64,000 nucleotides of DNA from Lasiosphaeria ovina (Eukaryota; Ascomycota; Sordariomycetes; Sordariales; Lasiosphaeriaceae), in the NCBI GenBank assembly GCA_033439765.1, contig JAULSN010000001.1, positions 8,928,001-8,992,000 of the forward strand, read 5' to 3'. The notes below the pieces were generated by a model. That model saw only the letters and a program-made list of their open reading frames with translations, had not been told where the DNA came from and did no database searches. Below are positions 21,856 to 32,599 of this stretch, one piece after another; the first letter of the stretch is position 1; each line of letters starts with the position of its first letter. The position numbers were made by a program, and so were the translations under genes.

Positions 21856-23278
21856 AAGAAGGCCCAACGGGGAGAAACTCGTCATGTTTTCTTACTAGAT
21901 ATTTCCTTGGCTTGGCGAACAGCAGTCGTACGGTAAACCGGGCTGGAGTTTTAGGGAAGGGAAAGCGGTGGATTAATGGCGCTGGTAATGGTAGACTGCT
22001 GGTTAGGTAGCTGCGGGAGTTGGGGAGATATGTGTCTGTAGTCCCAATGGCTAAGGTATTCGAGGGACTAGACGGCTGCCAGTAAACCACCTTTGAGTAG
22101 CACGGCCACTGAACCGGGTTTCCATTGTACTACTATTTACAAACAAGGAGAGGAAAGGAGTGGCTGTGAATGTGTTGGTGCGAGGAAGGACTGACACACC
22201 CACTCGAATGGATGCGCCGCGCCGCGCCGCGCCGTCTAGCCTGGACGCCATGCACGCAACCGCCGCGCTCTAGTTCCCGCGGGTTGGCGCGTCGTCTACT
22301 GACAACGTCAGGCTTAACGCCTCGCCAGCGCGGGTCCTGCTGCCCAAGTGAATTCCAACTCGAGAAATTGCAATGGCTCGCGAGGTGTTTGTCTGCAGCA
22401 CCGCCCCTTGCATCAATTCAACGGCGTTGGAGAGTGAACAGCATCACAAAATCGACGGGCAAAAATATGGGCCACACGTCACCGAGTGCTGGCGTTGGGC
22501 GTTTTGGTGAGCGTGTCGCGAAACAGGGCGGTTGAACGCGCTGCGCGCTGCGCGTTGGGCCCTGTAGGTAACCCCAAAGTGGGTTGGCTGGCTCCGAGGA
22601 CCCAGTGGACGTCACGCAGCGTTGCATTGACGGGAGCTCTCGAGCCGACCGTCCGGCAGAATTTTCTTTAAACAGGGGAACAACGCCACTTTCGCAAGTC
22701 TAGACAGGGGTAGCGCGACGGGGCCAGGGGGGGGCTTGTGGCGCACGAGCCACCTCGATTGGGCGCCGCGAGCTGGGCCAACCTAAGGTACCCACTGCTA
22801 AATAATTTTTCACGTTTGACCGAATCCATGGATGGACATGATGGGCATCTGTTATGACACAGCATCAATGGGACTGACACAATTGCATGTAGGGCAGGTG
22901 TTCCCGAACAATAGCAGAGTTTTTAGAACAATAGCAACGTTGCCTGGGCTGGAACCTATTGTTCCGCGCACAAGACGTCTCGACGAGCCAAGTGCAAGTG
23001 CAGTGCGACCTATAAAGCCCCTCCCTCATTCTTGCAGGGTCCCGCCCGGCCAACGTAACCGAAAACAGAAAAGCGAAGGAGCCCAAAAATAGCTTGCGCG
23101 CCGCACCCAAAATTCCTCGAGCACTTTTCGTCAACATCACCGCGCGACACCAAATATCGCATCGTCGACAGCTTCTTTTTTCCCCTTTTCGCACGGAAAT
23201 CGTGCCAATACCCATCATCCTCCTTTTATATTTCCATCTTTGATACCCATCCACACAATTCGCCGGCATCGAATCGCA
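21856..23278. other. Intergenic between metallothionein and RCC1-type gene
   Basis: No gene is seen. The proximal part before ATG 23279 is pyrimidine-rich with TTTATAT at 23225-23231. A GCGCC-rich short repeat lies at 22213-22232. Confidence 0.55.
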
Positions 23279-25153
23279 ATGCCTCCGAAGCGAACCTCTG
23301 CGCGCGCCGCTGCGGCGGCCACAACCACAACCGCCACCGCCAAACCTGCGGCCAGCGCCACCAAGAAGGCTGCCCCCGTCGAGACGAAGAAGAAGACTGT
23401 CGCTGCGACTAAGCCTAAGCCTGCCGCGACCAAGCCCAAGCCTGCCGCGACCAAGCCTAAGCCCGTCGCGCCAAAGAAACCCACTCCTGCCGCTGCCCGC
23501 AAGGCACAGAAGGCCTCCGAAGAGTCGGACAAGGAGAATGTTGGCGGTCGTCCCTTGGTGAACGGCGTCAAGCGCAAGCGTGGCGCCACACCAGACGAGT
23601 CTGAGGACGAGTCGGCCGAGGAAGACGCGGAAAGCGATGTCGAGATGGCTGATTCCGACGGAGCTGAAGAGTCGGACGTCCCGGCTCCGGCATCCAAGCG
23701 CGCAAAGAAGGACCAGTTGACCGCGCGCCCAACCAAGAAGACCAAGGTTGCCCCGGCCGAGGCCGCCCCCAAGAAGGCGGCTGCGCCCAAGAAGGTGGCT
23801 GCGCCCAAGAAGGAAGCCGCGCCCAAGAAGGTCACCAAGCCGGCGAAGAAGCAACTCAAGGTCATCAACGAGGTCCCCAAGCGCGTCATGGACATCTTCG
23901 TCTTCGGCGAAGGCAGCTCTGGCGAGCTAGGCCTCGGCGCTGTCAAGGTCGATGGCAAGAAGCCGATTGACGTCAAGCGACCCCGCTTCAACAGCGCCCT
24001 GAAGAAGGTCGTTCAGGTTGCCTGCGGTGGAATGCACGTCGCCGCTCTGACCAGCGACAACAAGATTTTGACCTGGGGCGTCAATGACCAGGGCGCTCTC
24101 GGCCGCGACACCACCTGGGACGGTGGCTTGCGCGACGTCGACGCCGAGGATTCCGACGACGACGACGAAGATTCCGGCCTCAATCCCAACGAGAGCAACC
24201 CCGCCGAGATCGACACCTCCGAGGTTCCCGAGGACACCAACTGGGTCCAGGTGGTTGCCAGCGACAGCGCCACTTTTGCCCTCACCGACACTGGCCTCGT
24301 CTATGGATGGGGCACATTCCGGAGCAACGAAGGCATTCTCGGCTTCAGCCGCACCGTCTTGATCCAGAAGCTGCCGTCGTTCGTCCCGGAGCTCTCCAAG
24401 ATCAAGCAGCTGGCCGCCGGATCCAACCACATTCTAGCGCTAGACGAGAAGAACAAGATTTTCGCTTGGGGCGCTGGCCAGCAGGCACAGCTTGCCCGCC
24501 GCCTGCTCGAGCGCGACGACCACGCCGCGCTGTACCCTTCGGGCATCGGCTCGCTTCCCGGCCGCGCCAAGGCCGAGGACATTGAGTGCGGTTCCTACCA
24601 CTGCTTCGTGGTCGATACGCGAGGCCGCGTCATTGGCTGGGGTCTCAACAACTACGCCGAGCTCGGCATCTCCACCGAGGCCGGCAACGACGGCGGCTAC
24701 ATCCTCAAGCCGCAGCTGATCGACTCGCTGTCCGACTTCGAGGTGGCGGGCATCGCCGGCGGCGAGCACCACTCGCTGGCGTGCACCAAGGACGGCAAGC
24801 TGCTCACGTGGGGCCGCATCGACGGCCACCAGGTCGGCCAGCCCACGGCCGTCTTCACCGAGGACAACTCCATCTTCGACGAGAACGGGAAGCCGCGCAT
24901 CCTGCTCAACCCCACCGCCGTCGCCGGCGTCAGCGACGTCGTCCACGTCGCCGCGGGCACCGACCACAGCTTCGCCGTCACCGCCCAGGGCAAGGTCTAC
25001 TCGTGGGGCTTCTCCGCCAACTACCAGACCGGCCAGGGCACCGACGACGACATCGAGACGCCCACTCTCATCGACAACTCGGCCATCCGCGACCGCAAGA
25101 TCGTCTGGGCCGGAGCCGGCGGCCAGTACTCGATCCTGGGCGCCGAGCCATAG
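23279..25153 (+). CDS. rcc1: RCC1-type Ran guanine-nucleotide exchange factor
   Basis: This is an intronless 624-codon gene; ATG 23279 (CGCAATGCC) begins MPPKRTSARAAAAA. Residues 1-200 form a basic, Lys/Ala/Pro-rich tail with three KPKPAAT/V repeats, an acidic Ser/Asp/Glu patch and PKK-type repeats, resembling a histone-H1-like DNA-binding and nuclear-targeting tail. From about residue 203 (MDIFVFGEGSSGELGLG) a seven-bladed RCC1 propeller follows. Repeat signatures include VACGGMHVAALTSDNKILTWG, split here by an acidic loop, then ALTDTGLVYGWG, CGSYHCFVVDTRGRVIGWG, GGEHHSLACTKDGKLLTWG and GTDHSFAVTAQGKVYSWG. RCC1 proteins sit on chromatin and load GTP on Ran, driving nuclear transport and spindle assembly. 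The tail is longer than in yeast Srm1. The fold assignment is secure. Confidence 0.95.
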   Translation: MPPKRTSARAAAAATTTTATAKPAASATKKAAPVETKKKTVAATKPKPAATKPKPAATKPKPVAPKKPTPAAARKAQKASEESDKENVGGRPLVNGVKRKRGATPDESEDESAEEDAESDVEMADSDGAEESDVPAPASKRAKKDQLTARPTKKTKVAPAEAAPKKAAAPKKVAAPKKEAAPKKVTKPAKKQLKVINEVPKRVMDIFVFGEGSSGELGLGAVKVDGKKPIDVKRPRFNSALKKVVQVACGGMHVAALTSDNKILTWGVNDQGALGRDTTWDGGLRDVDAEDSDDDDEDSGLNPNESNPAEIDTSEVPEDTNWVQVVASDSATFALTDTGLVYGWGTFRSNEGILGFSRTVLIQKLPSFVPELSKIKQLAAGSNHILALDEKNKIFAWGAGQQAQLARRLLERDDHAALYPSGIGSLPGRAKAEDIECGSYHCFVVDTRGRVIGWGLNNYAELGISTEAGNDGGYILKPQLIDSLSDFEVAGIAGGEHHSLACTKDGKLLTWGRIDGHQVGQPTAVFTEDNSIFDENGKPRILLNPTAVAGVSDVVHVAAGTDHSFAVTAQGKVYSWGFSANYQTGQGTDDDIETPTLIDNSAIRDRKIVWAGAGGQYSILGAEP

Positions 25154-25431
25154 TCTTCCTAAGCAAGACAACTCGAACCCTGGTCATGTTTTTGCAAAAC
25201 CGAAAAACCGAGAACTGCCCCAACTCTTGGGCAGCGGCAGATTTTGATGTTGGAGGGTGCTCGAAAAACTGTTCTTTCCTGAGTGGCAGTTGCGGGTAAT
25301 TAGGCAGACAGCCGTCCGGTGCTGCTGCCTGTATGTGTGTTTTTTTTCTACGAGAACGGGAACAGGTAAAAGAATGGGCGGCAAAGAGCGACAAGTCTTT
25401 GGTACAGTGGTATTTGGTTCTTCTTTGGGCG

Positions 25432-25432
<1 letters not shown>

Positions 25433-25471
<39 letters not shown>

Positions 25472-25472
25472 G
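25433..25472. repeat. (TCTG)10 microsatellite
   Basis: Ten perfect TCTG units lie about 280 bp past the RCC1-type stop codon. Confidence 0.95.
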
Positions 25473-26090
25473 CCTGGCTTTGACGAGAGCAAGAGTCTCT
25501 TGTTGACATGGAGCAGGCAGGCAAAGAAAGACCAGAGACAAGAGGCTGGAACGAGACAAGATGGATGGATACATTTTTTTTCACCCCGTCACCACTAGAT
25601 GGATATTGTCTTCTCTCTCTCTCACTGTCTTGTGCGTGCGAGATGATTATCTTACATCTCCCTTGGCTGCCGCACGAGGAGAGAGGGAAGGGAATGGTTT
25701 TTTAAGCTTGGCGGATTTGATACAGCTTTGGCTTTGGCTTAAGGCTTGGCTTGGGCATATGGAAAGGAATGGCGATGAGAGGTGTGCATGCAGCATGGGT
25801 CGCATGGGCGGGAGAGCCAAAGAGGTAGAGAAGGAACGAGAAGGAAGAGTGCAAGGGCAGATGGATGGATGGATTCCCCCTTTTCTATGGCTTTACTCTC
25901 TTCTCATTGAGGACTTGGGTGTGTTTGTTTCTCCTGCATCGCATAGCATCACATCGCACTGCCGTTTATGGTCGTCTCTTTATATAATTATGTTTTGTTT
26001 TGCTTTTTTACTTTTTTCATGGTCTCGGTCGGGCTTTCTTTTCGTCGTCTCTCTTCTCATTATTGTTTGTTTGTAATTGCTCTGCCATTA

Positions 26091-26094
<4 letters not shown>

Positions 26095-26123
<29 letters not shown>
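26095..26123. repeat. (TC)14 microsatellite
   Basis: A perfect dinucleotide run of about 29 nt lies in intergenic DNA. Confidence 0.9.
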
Positions 26124-26127
<4 letters not shown>

Positions 26128-27216
26128 TTGGGTTCCGTCTTTCTTCGTCATGTGTGTGTCCTGGGCCTTTGACACGCAGTTTGTTAAGGTAGTCAAGCCA
26201 GTAGGAGGAGGGGGACCGGTCGTCTAGGTTATTATTGTCTCTCCTAGTTAGCCTTGGGTTAGGACGGGTTAGGTCGGGCTAGAATGGGTGGGATAATGGG
26301 ACATATGTCTGATGAAGCCGTTCGTTCTCTCCTGCTCATGTTTCACTGCGTGTGATGTGATGTGATGTGATGGTGCGTTGTTTGGTCTTGCTCTTTCTAG
26401 CGTTCCAGCCGCGTGTCCGTTCTTTTTGTACAATGCATTCGGAAGGATTCGGGCGTGACATACACGGGTACAGTACCAAGTTGAGGAACAGTTTTTCGGT
26501 TGCGAGGCATCTATCTCAACAGGTGCAGGGAGGCATAAACGAATGGCATCTTAGTATGCAGCAAATCTACTTTCTCCTTCAATCTACACATCTATCGCCG
26601 GCGGGGAAACAACGCCAGGCAGCAAGTTAGTGAGTACGTTGCTTGTGTCTAGTCACAGGAGCATGAATGAAATTACTTGCCTACCTTCTACCATGACAAG
26701 ACAGTCGGTGACTGGATTGATATGGCTTTTGTGTTGTTAGGAGTAACAAGGCCCATAGTACACAACTTCCCTAAAAATATTGGGGTGAATGCTAGCGTAC
26801 TTCACTCGTGTAATTCACCGCGACTTGAATAGCTTTACTTGATACAATGAGCAAGCCAAGACGGCACATGTGAGGACGTCCGCTAGAAGTTAAAATAATA
26901 ACGCTGCCTACCGAACGGTGAAGACCAGACTCCCTGCCCTTCTAGGTTGTCTTTTTGCGCCCCTTCCATCCTCTGGTTTCCCGAGTCTGCTAACGAGTTC
27001 CCTGTCTATGGACGGAGCCGGCTACCGTCGACAACATCGCCGACTTGGTATCTTGCAGGTTCCCAGAGGGTTGTCGTGTGCATTCACCAACTACAGATAC
27101 ATTGCCACTATCCCACAACTCCGTGTTATGCACAAACCGTTTTTTCATTTCTCTTTTTGGGATTTTCTTCTTCTGCCACGGCCAACCAAATGGCCGGGCC
27201 CCGTACGCGCCCACCT

Positions 27217-28258
27217 TCAAATCCCGATGGGAGCGTTCGCCTTTGAGGGCAGGCCGCTCCCGCGGCTGCTGAAGACGCTCATTATGCCGAAACCAACATA
27301 GAACAGGGCCAGAGGGTAGGCGACGAGGACGCGCATGTTACGGAGGCGGCCGACGGCGCAGAAGATGCCCGAGGCCGAGTAGGTGCACCACATGATGGCG
27401 GCGCACGTGAGCACGATGCCCAGCGGCGTGTCCATGCTCATGACGATGCCGACGAGGCTCGTAGCGACCAGCGGGAGCAGGCAGTAGCCCAGGACGCTGG
27501 CGGACCGCGTAAAGGTCAGGCCGCCCGAGTGGGCGCCGCCGGCGCCGGTGGGATCTGCCGTCGGCTGGCCGGGGTACGACGGCGCGGCCGACGCGTAGGG
27601 CGTCGCCTGGCCCGCCGCCGACACGCCGCCGCCCGCCGGGCCGTCCGCCGGCGCCATCAGCGACAGGATTGTGTGCAGGCTGACCGACCCGAACAGCGCC
27701 AGCCCGTAGATGAATCCAAAGTGCACCCGTCCGCTCAGCAGCAGGAACGTGCCGAAGAGCAGGAAGAAGAGTATGGGGCCCGCCATGTCGCTGTCGTCCA
27801 TCAGGTGCTGGTCGATGCGGCTGAAGGGGTTGAGAACGGCGAGGGTCTAGATGGGCAGGAACGCTCATGTCAGTCCGATGCGTCAGAGGCTACAACACCA
27901 GGGAGGCGGGGAGGCATACCTTTGTCTGCACATGCCGAAAGTTGATGCCCAGCTCCTCCAGCAGCGGCGGCTCACCGTCGTAGCCCTCGGTCGAGAAGGC
28001 CGCTAATATCCCGGTGCGGAGGCCGCCCTGCTCGCCCATGCGGCCGGACACGCCCGGCGCGGCGCCGAAGCCCGCGTTGAAGCCGCCCGACACGCCATAG
28101 CCTCCCGACGACGACGGCCCGCCGTAGTTGTAGGCTTGTGAGGGCGTCGCGGCGCCCGAGACGGGCTGTGCGTACGACGACGGGTAGAACTGGAGGTTTT
28201 GGGCCGCAGACGGAGCGTAGCCCTGGTTCGGCGGCGGCGCGCCGTAGTATTGCGACAT
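27217..28258 (-). CDS. YIP1: YIP1/YIPF5-type Golgi membrane protein
   Basis: Two exons, 28258-27920 and 27846-27217, encode 322 aa. The 73-nt intron has donor GTATGC, CTGAC branch sites and a CTAG acceptor. The N-terminal 90 residues are a Gly/Ser/Tyr/Pro-rich cytosolic arm (MSQYYGAPPPNQGYAP). The Yip1 signature EPPLLEELGINFRHVQTK is completed across the splice by TLAVLNPFSRIDQHLMDDSD. About five hydrophobic segments follow, starting AGPILFFLLFGTFLLLSG. Yip1 acts with Yif1 and Ypt/Rab GTPases at the ER-Golgi boundary in COPII vesicle formation and membrane traffic. A Gly/Ala/Pro-rich lumenal or loop insertion near residues 185-220 is longer than in yeast. The gene is head-to-head with PAM16. 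Confidence 0.94.
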
Positions 28259-28945
28259 GGTGTTTTTGTGTCCCTTTTTTGGCGGCGGGCGGGCAGCGCA
28301 ACGGCTAGGTTGCGCGATACGGGGGGTTTCTGAGAGAAGGAGCTGCTGCTGCCGAAACTAGGGAAAACGGTTGCGTTATATGGCTGGCAGAGCGGGCGCG
28401 TCAGGACACGATAGGGAATTTCGAAAGACGTAGGGTGTTGGATGGCGACGAATGGGGAGGCTTGCGCGGCGTCGAAGTTGCGATCTTGCTTCTTCAGAGC
28501 TCAAGGTTGCCAGAAGCTCTTCGTGGCCGGTGTGGTGTGGCTCACCACAGCGTAGCGCAGCACAGCACCCTGTTCGGACTCAAAAGCCTGGTTGCCTGAG
28601 GCGCCAGTGAAAGAAGCGCAGCAAAGTTGCAGGGAGATTGAAAAGATTGGCCAATCAGATGCGTTCCGCGACAAAGGGCCCCTACGGTTACGTAGCGACC
28701 AGGGAGCTAGCTGGAGCCGAAGAATTGCCGGCTATCGGCGCGGGCAATCTTTCTGGTGTTTAATTTTTTGAGCCCATTCGCTTCGATAAGTTCCGCCATG
28801 CCCGCATCTGCCCATCCGCCATCCACGAAACCGACGACATCCACGCCAGAGCTGTTCCGGCGCACCCACGCACCCTCGAAGCTTCTGACCGCCGTGAACA
28901 GCGCCCAGGGCTAGCAAGGTGGCCATCCCTTGCCAATAGCGAACA
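28259..28945. promoter_or_regulatory. Divergent promoter region of YIP1 and PAM16 with CCAAT palindrome
   Basis: It contains the perfect palindrome ATTGGCCAAT at 28646-28655, that is, two CCAAT boxes back to back, 291 bp before the PAM16 start. This fits HAP-complex binding in either direction. The promoter role is inferred from position. Confidence 0.55.
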
Positions 28946-29460
28946 ATGGTAGGCAGTTCTCCTTTCAGAACTTAGGCCCTTGCACTGCACTGCAGCGGCA
29001 TCACAGCTGACACCCTTGCCCCCGACCGCAGGCGTACCGCGTCATCACCCAGGTCGTCCTCATCGGGTCGCGCGTGCTCGGGCGCGCGTTCGCCGAGGCG
29101 TACAAGCAGGCATCGGCGTCGAGCCAGTACCAGCGCGCGCAGGCCAGGAACCCCAACGCCGTCAACTCGACGGGCCGCGCCAACCTCAACACGGGCATGA
29201 CGCTGGACGAGGCCTGCAAGATCCTCAACGTGAAGCCGGCCAAGGACGGCAAGGCCGCCGACATGGAGGAAGTCATGGAGCGCTTCAAGCGCCTCTTCGA
29301 CAGCAACGACCCCGAAAAGGGCGGCTCCTTCTACCTGCAGAGCAAGATCCTGCGCGCCCGCGAGCGCCTCGAGGCCGAGATCGGCCCCGCCGTCGAGAAG
29401 GCCGAGCAGGAGGCCGAGGTCAAGGCCGGCTGGAACCCCAAGATCTTCAAGGACAGGTAG
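28946..29460 (+). CDS. PAM16: PAM16/TIM16, J-like subunit of the mitochondrial import motor
   Basis: Exon 1 is only the start codon (28946-28948). An 83-nt intron (donor GTAGGC, CGCAG acceptor at 29031) follows, then exon 2 at 29032-29460; the protein is 143 aa. It starts MAYRVITQVVLIGSRVLGRA, the typical hydrophobic matrix-targeting and membrane-associated N-terminus. A variable NPNAVNSTG linker precedes the J-like domain (GMTLDEACKILNVKP to FYLQSKILRARERL). The HPD tripeptide of true J-proteins is absent, as expected for Pam16. Pam16 pairs with Pam18 on the TIM23 channel and controls its stimulation of mitochondrial Hsp70. Length and motifs match the family well. The assignment is secure and the intron right after ATG is supported by homology of the residues that follow. 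Confidence 0.95.
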
Positions 29461-31222
29461 TACCGAACCGCCGCCGTCTATGGGGAACTGGGGGGGGAGC
29501 GTGTTGAGGGAGGGGACTCTGGTCGAATGGTCTTTCATGTGTCGTGGCAGGAGAAAAAGAGGAGTAGGCACCACGGCATCGATGAACGGCTGAGATACGG
29601 CGGGCGGCATATCGGGACGACGATTTATCCACAATTCAGCAACCCGACCACCACGGCGGCGACAGGCCACCTCGAGTCGCCAGTAATCTAAAGCCGCGAG
29701 CCGTGGGGGGCGTGATCATAACAGCAAGGAACCCACGCCACGACGACCAAAAGACGCCTAGACGACGAGGACCTCACCCAGCACTCGATCCCCGCAACTG
29801 TACATACACACATCTACAACTTCACTCTTCACATTGGTGGCAGCCTAGCGTTCAATTTTTTCTGGTTAGGAATCATTTCGGCAGGGCGTGCCGGTATTAT
29901 TGGTTTTTTTTTTTGGTTTTTTTTTTTTGGTTTTTTTGTTTGCTGCATTGGAGGTGTTATTCCGCAAAATTTCGTCTTTTGTGTGTGTGCTAATAGTACT
30001 GTACCATTATACAATATATTCGCCGGGGGGTTCTGTGTCGAGGAGTCTGGGAGGCAGAAAAAAACGGGCCGCCCTATGGTGGGCGGCCGGGACGCAGGCA
30101 GGAGCGTGGTTTTTAAAGGTAGACTGGACAAGTAGGGTACCCTAGAGAAAGCTACAAAACACGGGAGCGATAGCCTCCCCTTTTTTACGCATTATTGGTG
30201 TTGGGCGGGCAAGGAGATATTTGAGAAGTGAATAAGTGGCTTGTATGTCTATTTTGACATTCCCAATTAAAACTCGATCGCAAGATAGAATTTTGACTGG
30301 AGAGCGAGGGAGTTGGCAATTCAGGGGCGGCGGGCGCGGCGTTACTCGGTACCCCTTTTACACACTGGTAACCAGCCCGCTTCAGACCAAACCCGGATTT
30401 TTATACTCTTCGGCAAGAACCACAACTCAGCTACTCTCCTGAGCAGAACAAACCCGAATTCTCGCAACTGCCGAACCGGTTGCCTTTTTTTTTGGTGATA
30501 GTCGCAGGCCTCGGACCCTGTCGTCTGGAGTCTGGGGAGGCGGGTGTGATCTCCATGCCGATCACGCACCGCAATCGCCGGGCTCCCGGTCGCCTAGCAC
30601 GCCCGTCATCTTGCAAGAATACCCGGGAAAGACATGCATTCTCTTCTAGAATTCTGGAATGGCGGTACCGGGTTTGTGGCTGGTTTGGGTGTCGTGACAA
30701 ATTGCTTTTTTTTGTCTTGTTGCTGGTTGCTCCTTGTTTTGTGCTGTGGCTGTGGGGTCGTTGTTGTTTTGATGCTGACACTCGCATACATACTTGTTGG
30801 TTCGTATGGTATGTGTTTGCTTATTTATCTACTTGCCTGCGGCGATGAAAAACTGGCTGGGTCAGTTGCCTGAGCTGTGGCTGTTGTGGCATCATACCAT
30901 GGGATGGCTTACTGTTGTTGTAGTCTTTCTCGAACTCGGCTCTCCTCCGATCAGCCATATAGACTCGAGCTGAACACGGCCGAATGTCTTTTAGTTCTCT
31001 TGCACCGTCTCTGACTTTGCCGTCTTTTGTTGGACAAAAGCGGCTCACCTTGGCGTCACCTTCACACATCCTTCGTAGATTACCTCTGCTGTGTGAGTGC
31101 CTTGCCGCCCAAGTCACCCACGACAAGGCCCCGGTCGCGGGTCGCGCCGTCCGCCTGAATATCTCCATCGCCAGTAGCCTGGCATGGCATCGTAACCCTA
31201 ACATGCTCATTAAATGTAATCA
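29461..31222. other. Intergenic downstream of PAM16
   Basis: No gene is seen. The stretch carries T-rich tracts (29905-29940) and a few short ORFs with random composition. Confidence 0.5.
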
Positions 31223-31820
31223 CTACATTGTATCTACAGAAAGCAACTCCAGCGTCCTCCAGCTGGCGGGCATAAATCCCCTGCCATCTCTCCGGCATGA
31301 AGCTAGCCTAGGCTTTCCATTGCATCGTAGAATTAATGGACCCACAGATACAAATTCTTCTGACCGGTATTCCCGCCCACAGATCGTTATTCCTCCTCGG
31401 GGTCTAGTCGCTGATAGAGATGGCACCATCGTCAACTCCATGAGCGTCGCTTTGGACTTCTGCGGGGCCGCCGTGACCCGGCTAGCTATTGCCGCTGCTC
31501 TTTCGCCGTGGCTCAGTCTGGCTAGGGAATCTTTGGTCGTGTCTTCTTCCTCCACTGCGATTGGGCCAGCAACCTCGTCATTTTTCGGTGGCTCAAGCTG
31601 ATTTTTGCCGCGGTCTCGCTCTATATCGATTTCTTCGGTTTCGATATACGTCTGGTAAGGCAATTCGTAACTCATCGTCGTCGTACTCGTTGCCAGAGCC
31701 GTCGTCTTCGTCGGTGACTATATCGTCGTCCGCACCGTCCCTGATAAGGCTGACCCGTCGTTGTGCTGTCGTAGCCGGGGGGGATGAAGTCGACGGCTAT
31801 CGTGGTCTTAACTGATGTTT
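31223..31820 (-). pseudogene. Frameshifted relic of an acidic protein
   Basis: On the minus strand one frame reads LIRDGADDDIVTDEDDGSGN and continues to EYDDDE. At that point the neighbouring frame takes over with YELPYQTYIETEEIDIERDR and runs on to HGERAAAIASRVTAAP and SWRTLELLSVDTM. The composition is clearly protein-like, but the two halves are in different frames with no splice signals between them. I do not recognise the family. It lies upstream, in minus-strand terms downstream, of the HNH-like relic and may belong to the same decayed block. Confidence 0.4.
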
Positions 31821-31888
31821 TCGCCTAGCTCTTAAAATACCGCCTACGACGGGGTGGAGAACCAGAAGGGAAATTGAGCGAAAGCACC

Positions 31889-31923
31889 AGAAGAAGAAGA
31901 AGAAGAAGAAGAAGAAGAAGAAG
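31889..31923. repeat. (AGA)n microsatellite
   Basis: About 12 AGA/AAG units lie in non-coding or relic DNA. Confidence 0.9.
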
Positions 31924-32599
31924 CTGGATACAATTTTTCGTGTTCGACTCCCGAGGAGAACGCAGAATCCATCGTCGGAAACCACGGCCCTCGTCTCAGT
32001 AGAGATCGAGTGAAGATTTGGCAGTTCAGGCGATAACAGCGAAAACACACCCAATTCAGGCTCTGCGAACCGGCGTCCGCCTGCCAGCAACTTCGGAGGA
32101 TCACGGAGACCTCGGGACATAGAGTTCTGTCAGCCGCATCCGGCATATGCCGGAGGACCTAATGTTATGTTTACGCTGGCTCGCTCCGATCCCGAGAAGA
32201 GAAGGACGTACATCACCGCGTTGCAGCGATGGCCTGCCACGTCATCGCGGACGATTATTCACAGTCAAATCACCTCGCACCCAGAAAGAGTGGTCGAAAG
32301 CCGGACACCTGGACGACGTCTTGACAGAACCTCGCTACTACGACTACGTCATCCGGCGGCCGGACGGACCCGGGCTCCGTAACTCCCAAGTTGATCCTAG
32401 GCCATAAACAGAGAAAGTAGTGTTCTGGCCGTGGAATTGGGCTGGCGCATGCTGCCATTTTCGCGGGCTTAATACCAAGCGCACAAGTCTTAAGTTATCT
32501 ATATTATAGCATCGAGTTATCCTCGCTTTCACCCCCATCCTCCAGCTCAGCCGGGAAGTTACGGTCTCTGGTTCTCCTTTATAGTCATACTCGGCCCTG

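Larger units (their letters stand above)
25154..27216. other. Intergenic between RCC1-type gene and YIP1, with microsatellites
   Basis: These 2 kb hold no recognisable gene. They contain two microsatellites (listed separately) and many Ser/Leu-type pseudo-ORFs caused by pyrimidine-rich sequence. This probably includes both genes' 3' UTRs. Confidence 0.55.

Noticed and set aside
22213..22232. GCGCC-rich repeat
   Set aside because: Only four short units, likely chance in GC-rich intergenic DNA.
24440..25171. 243-codon minus-strand ORF over the RCC1-type gene
   Set aside because: Antisense shadow; the plus strand encodes clear RCC1 repeats.
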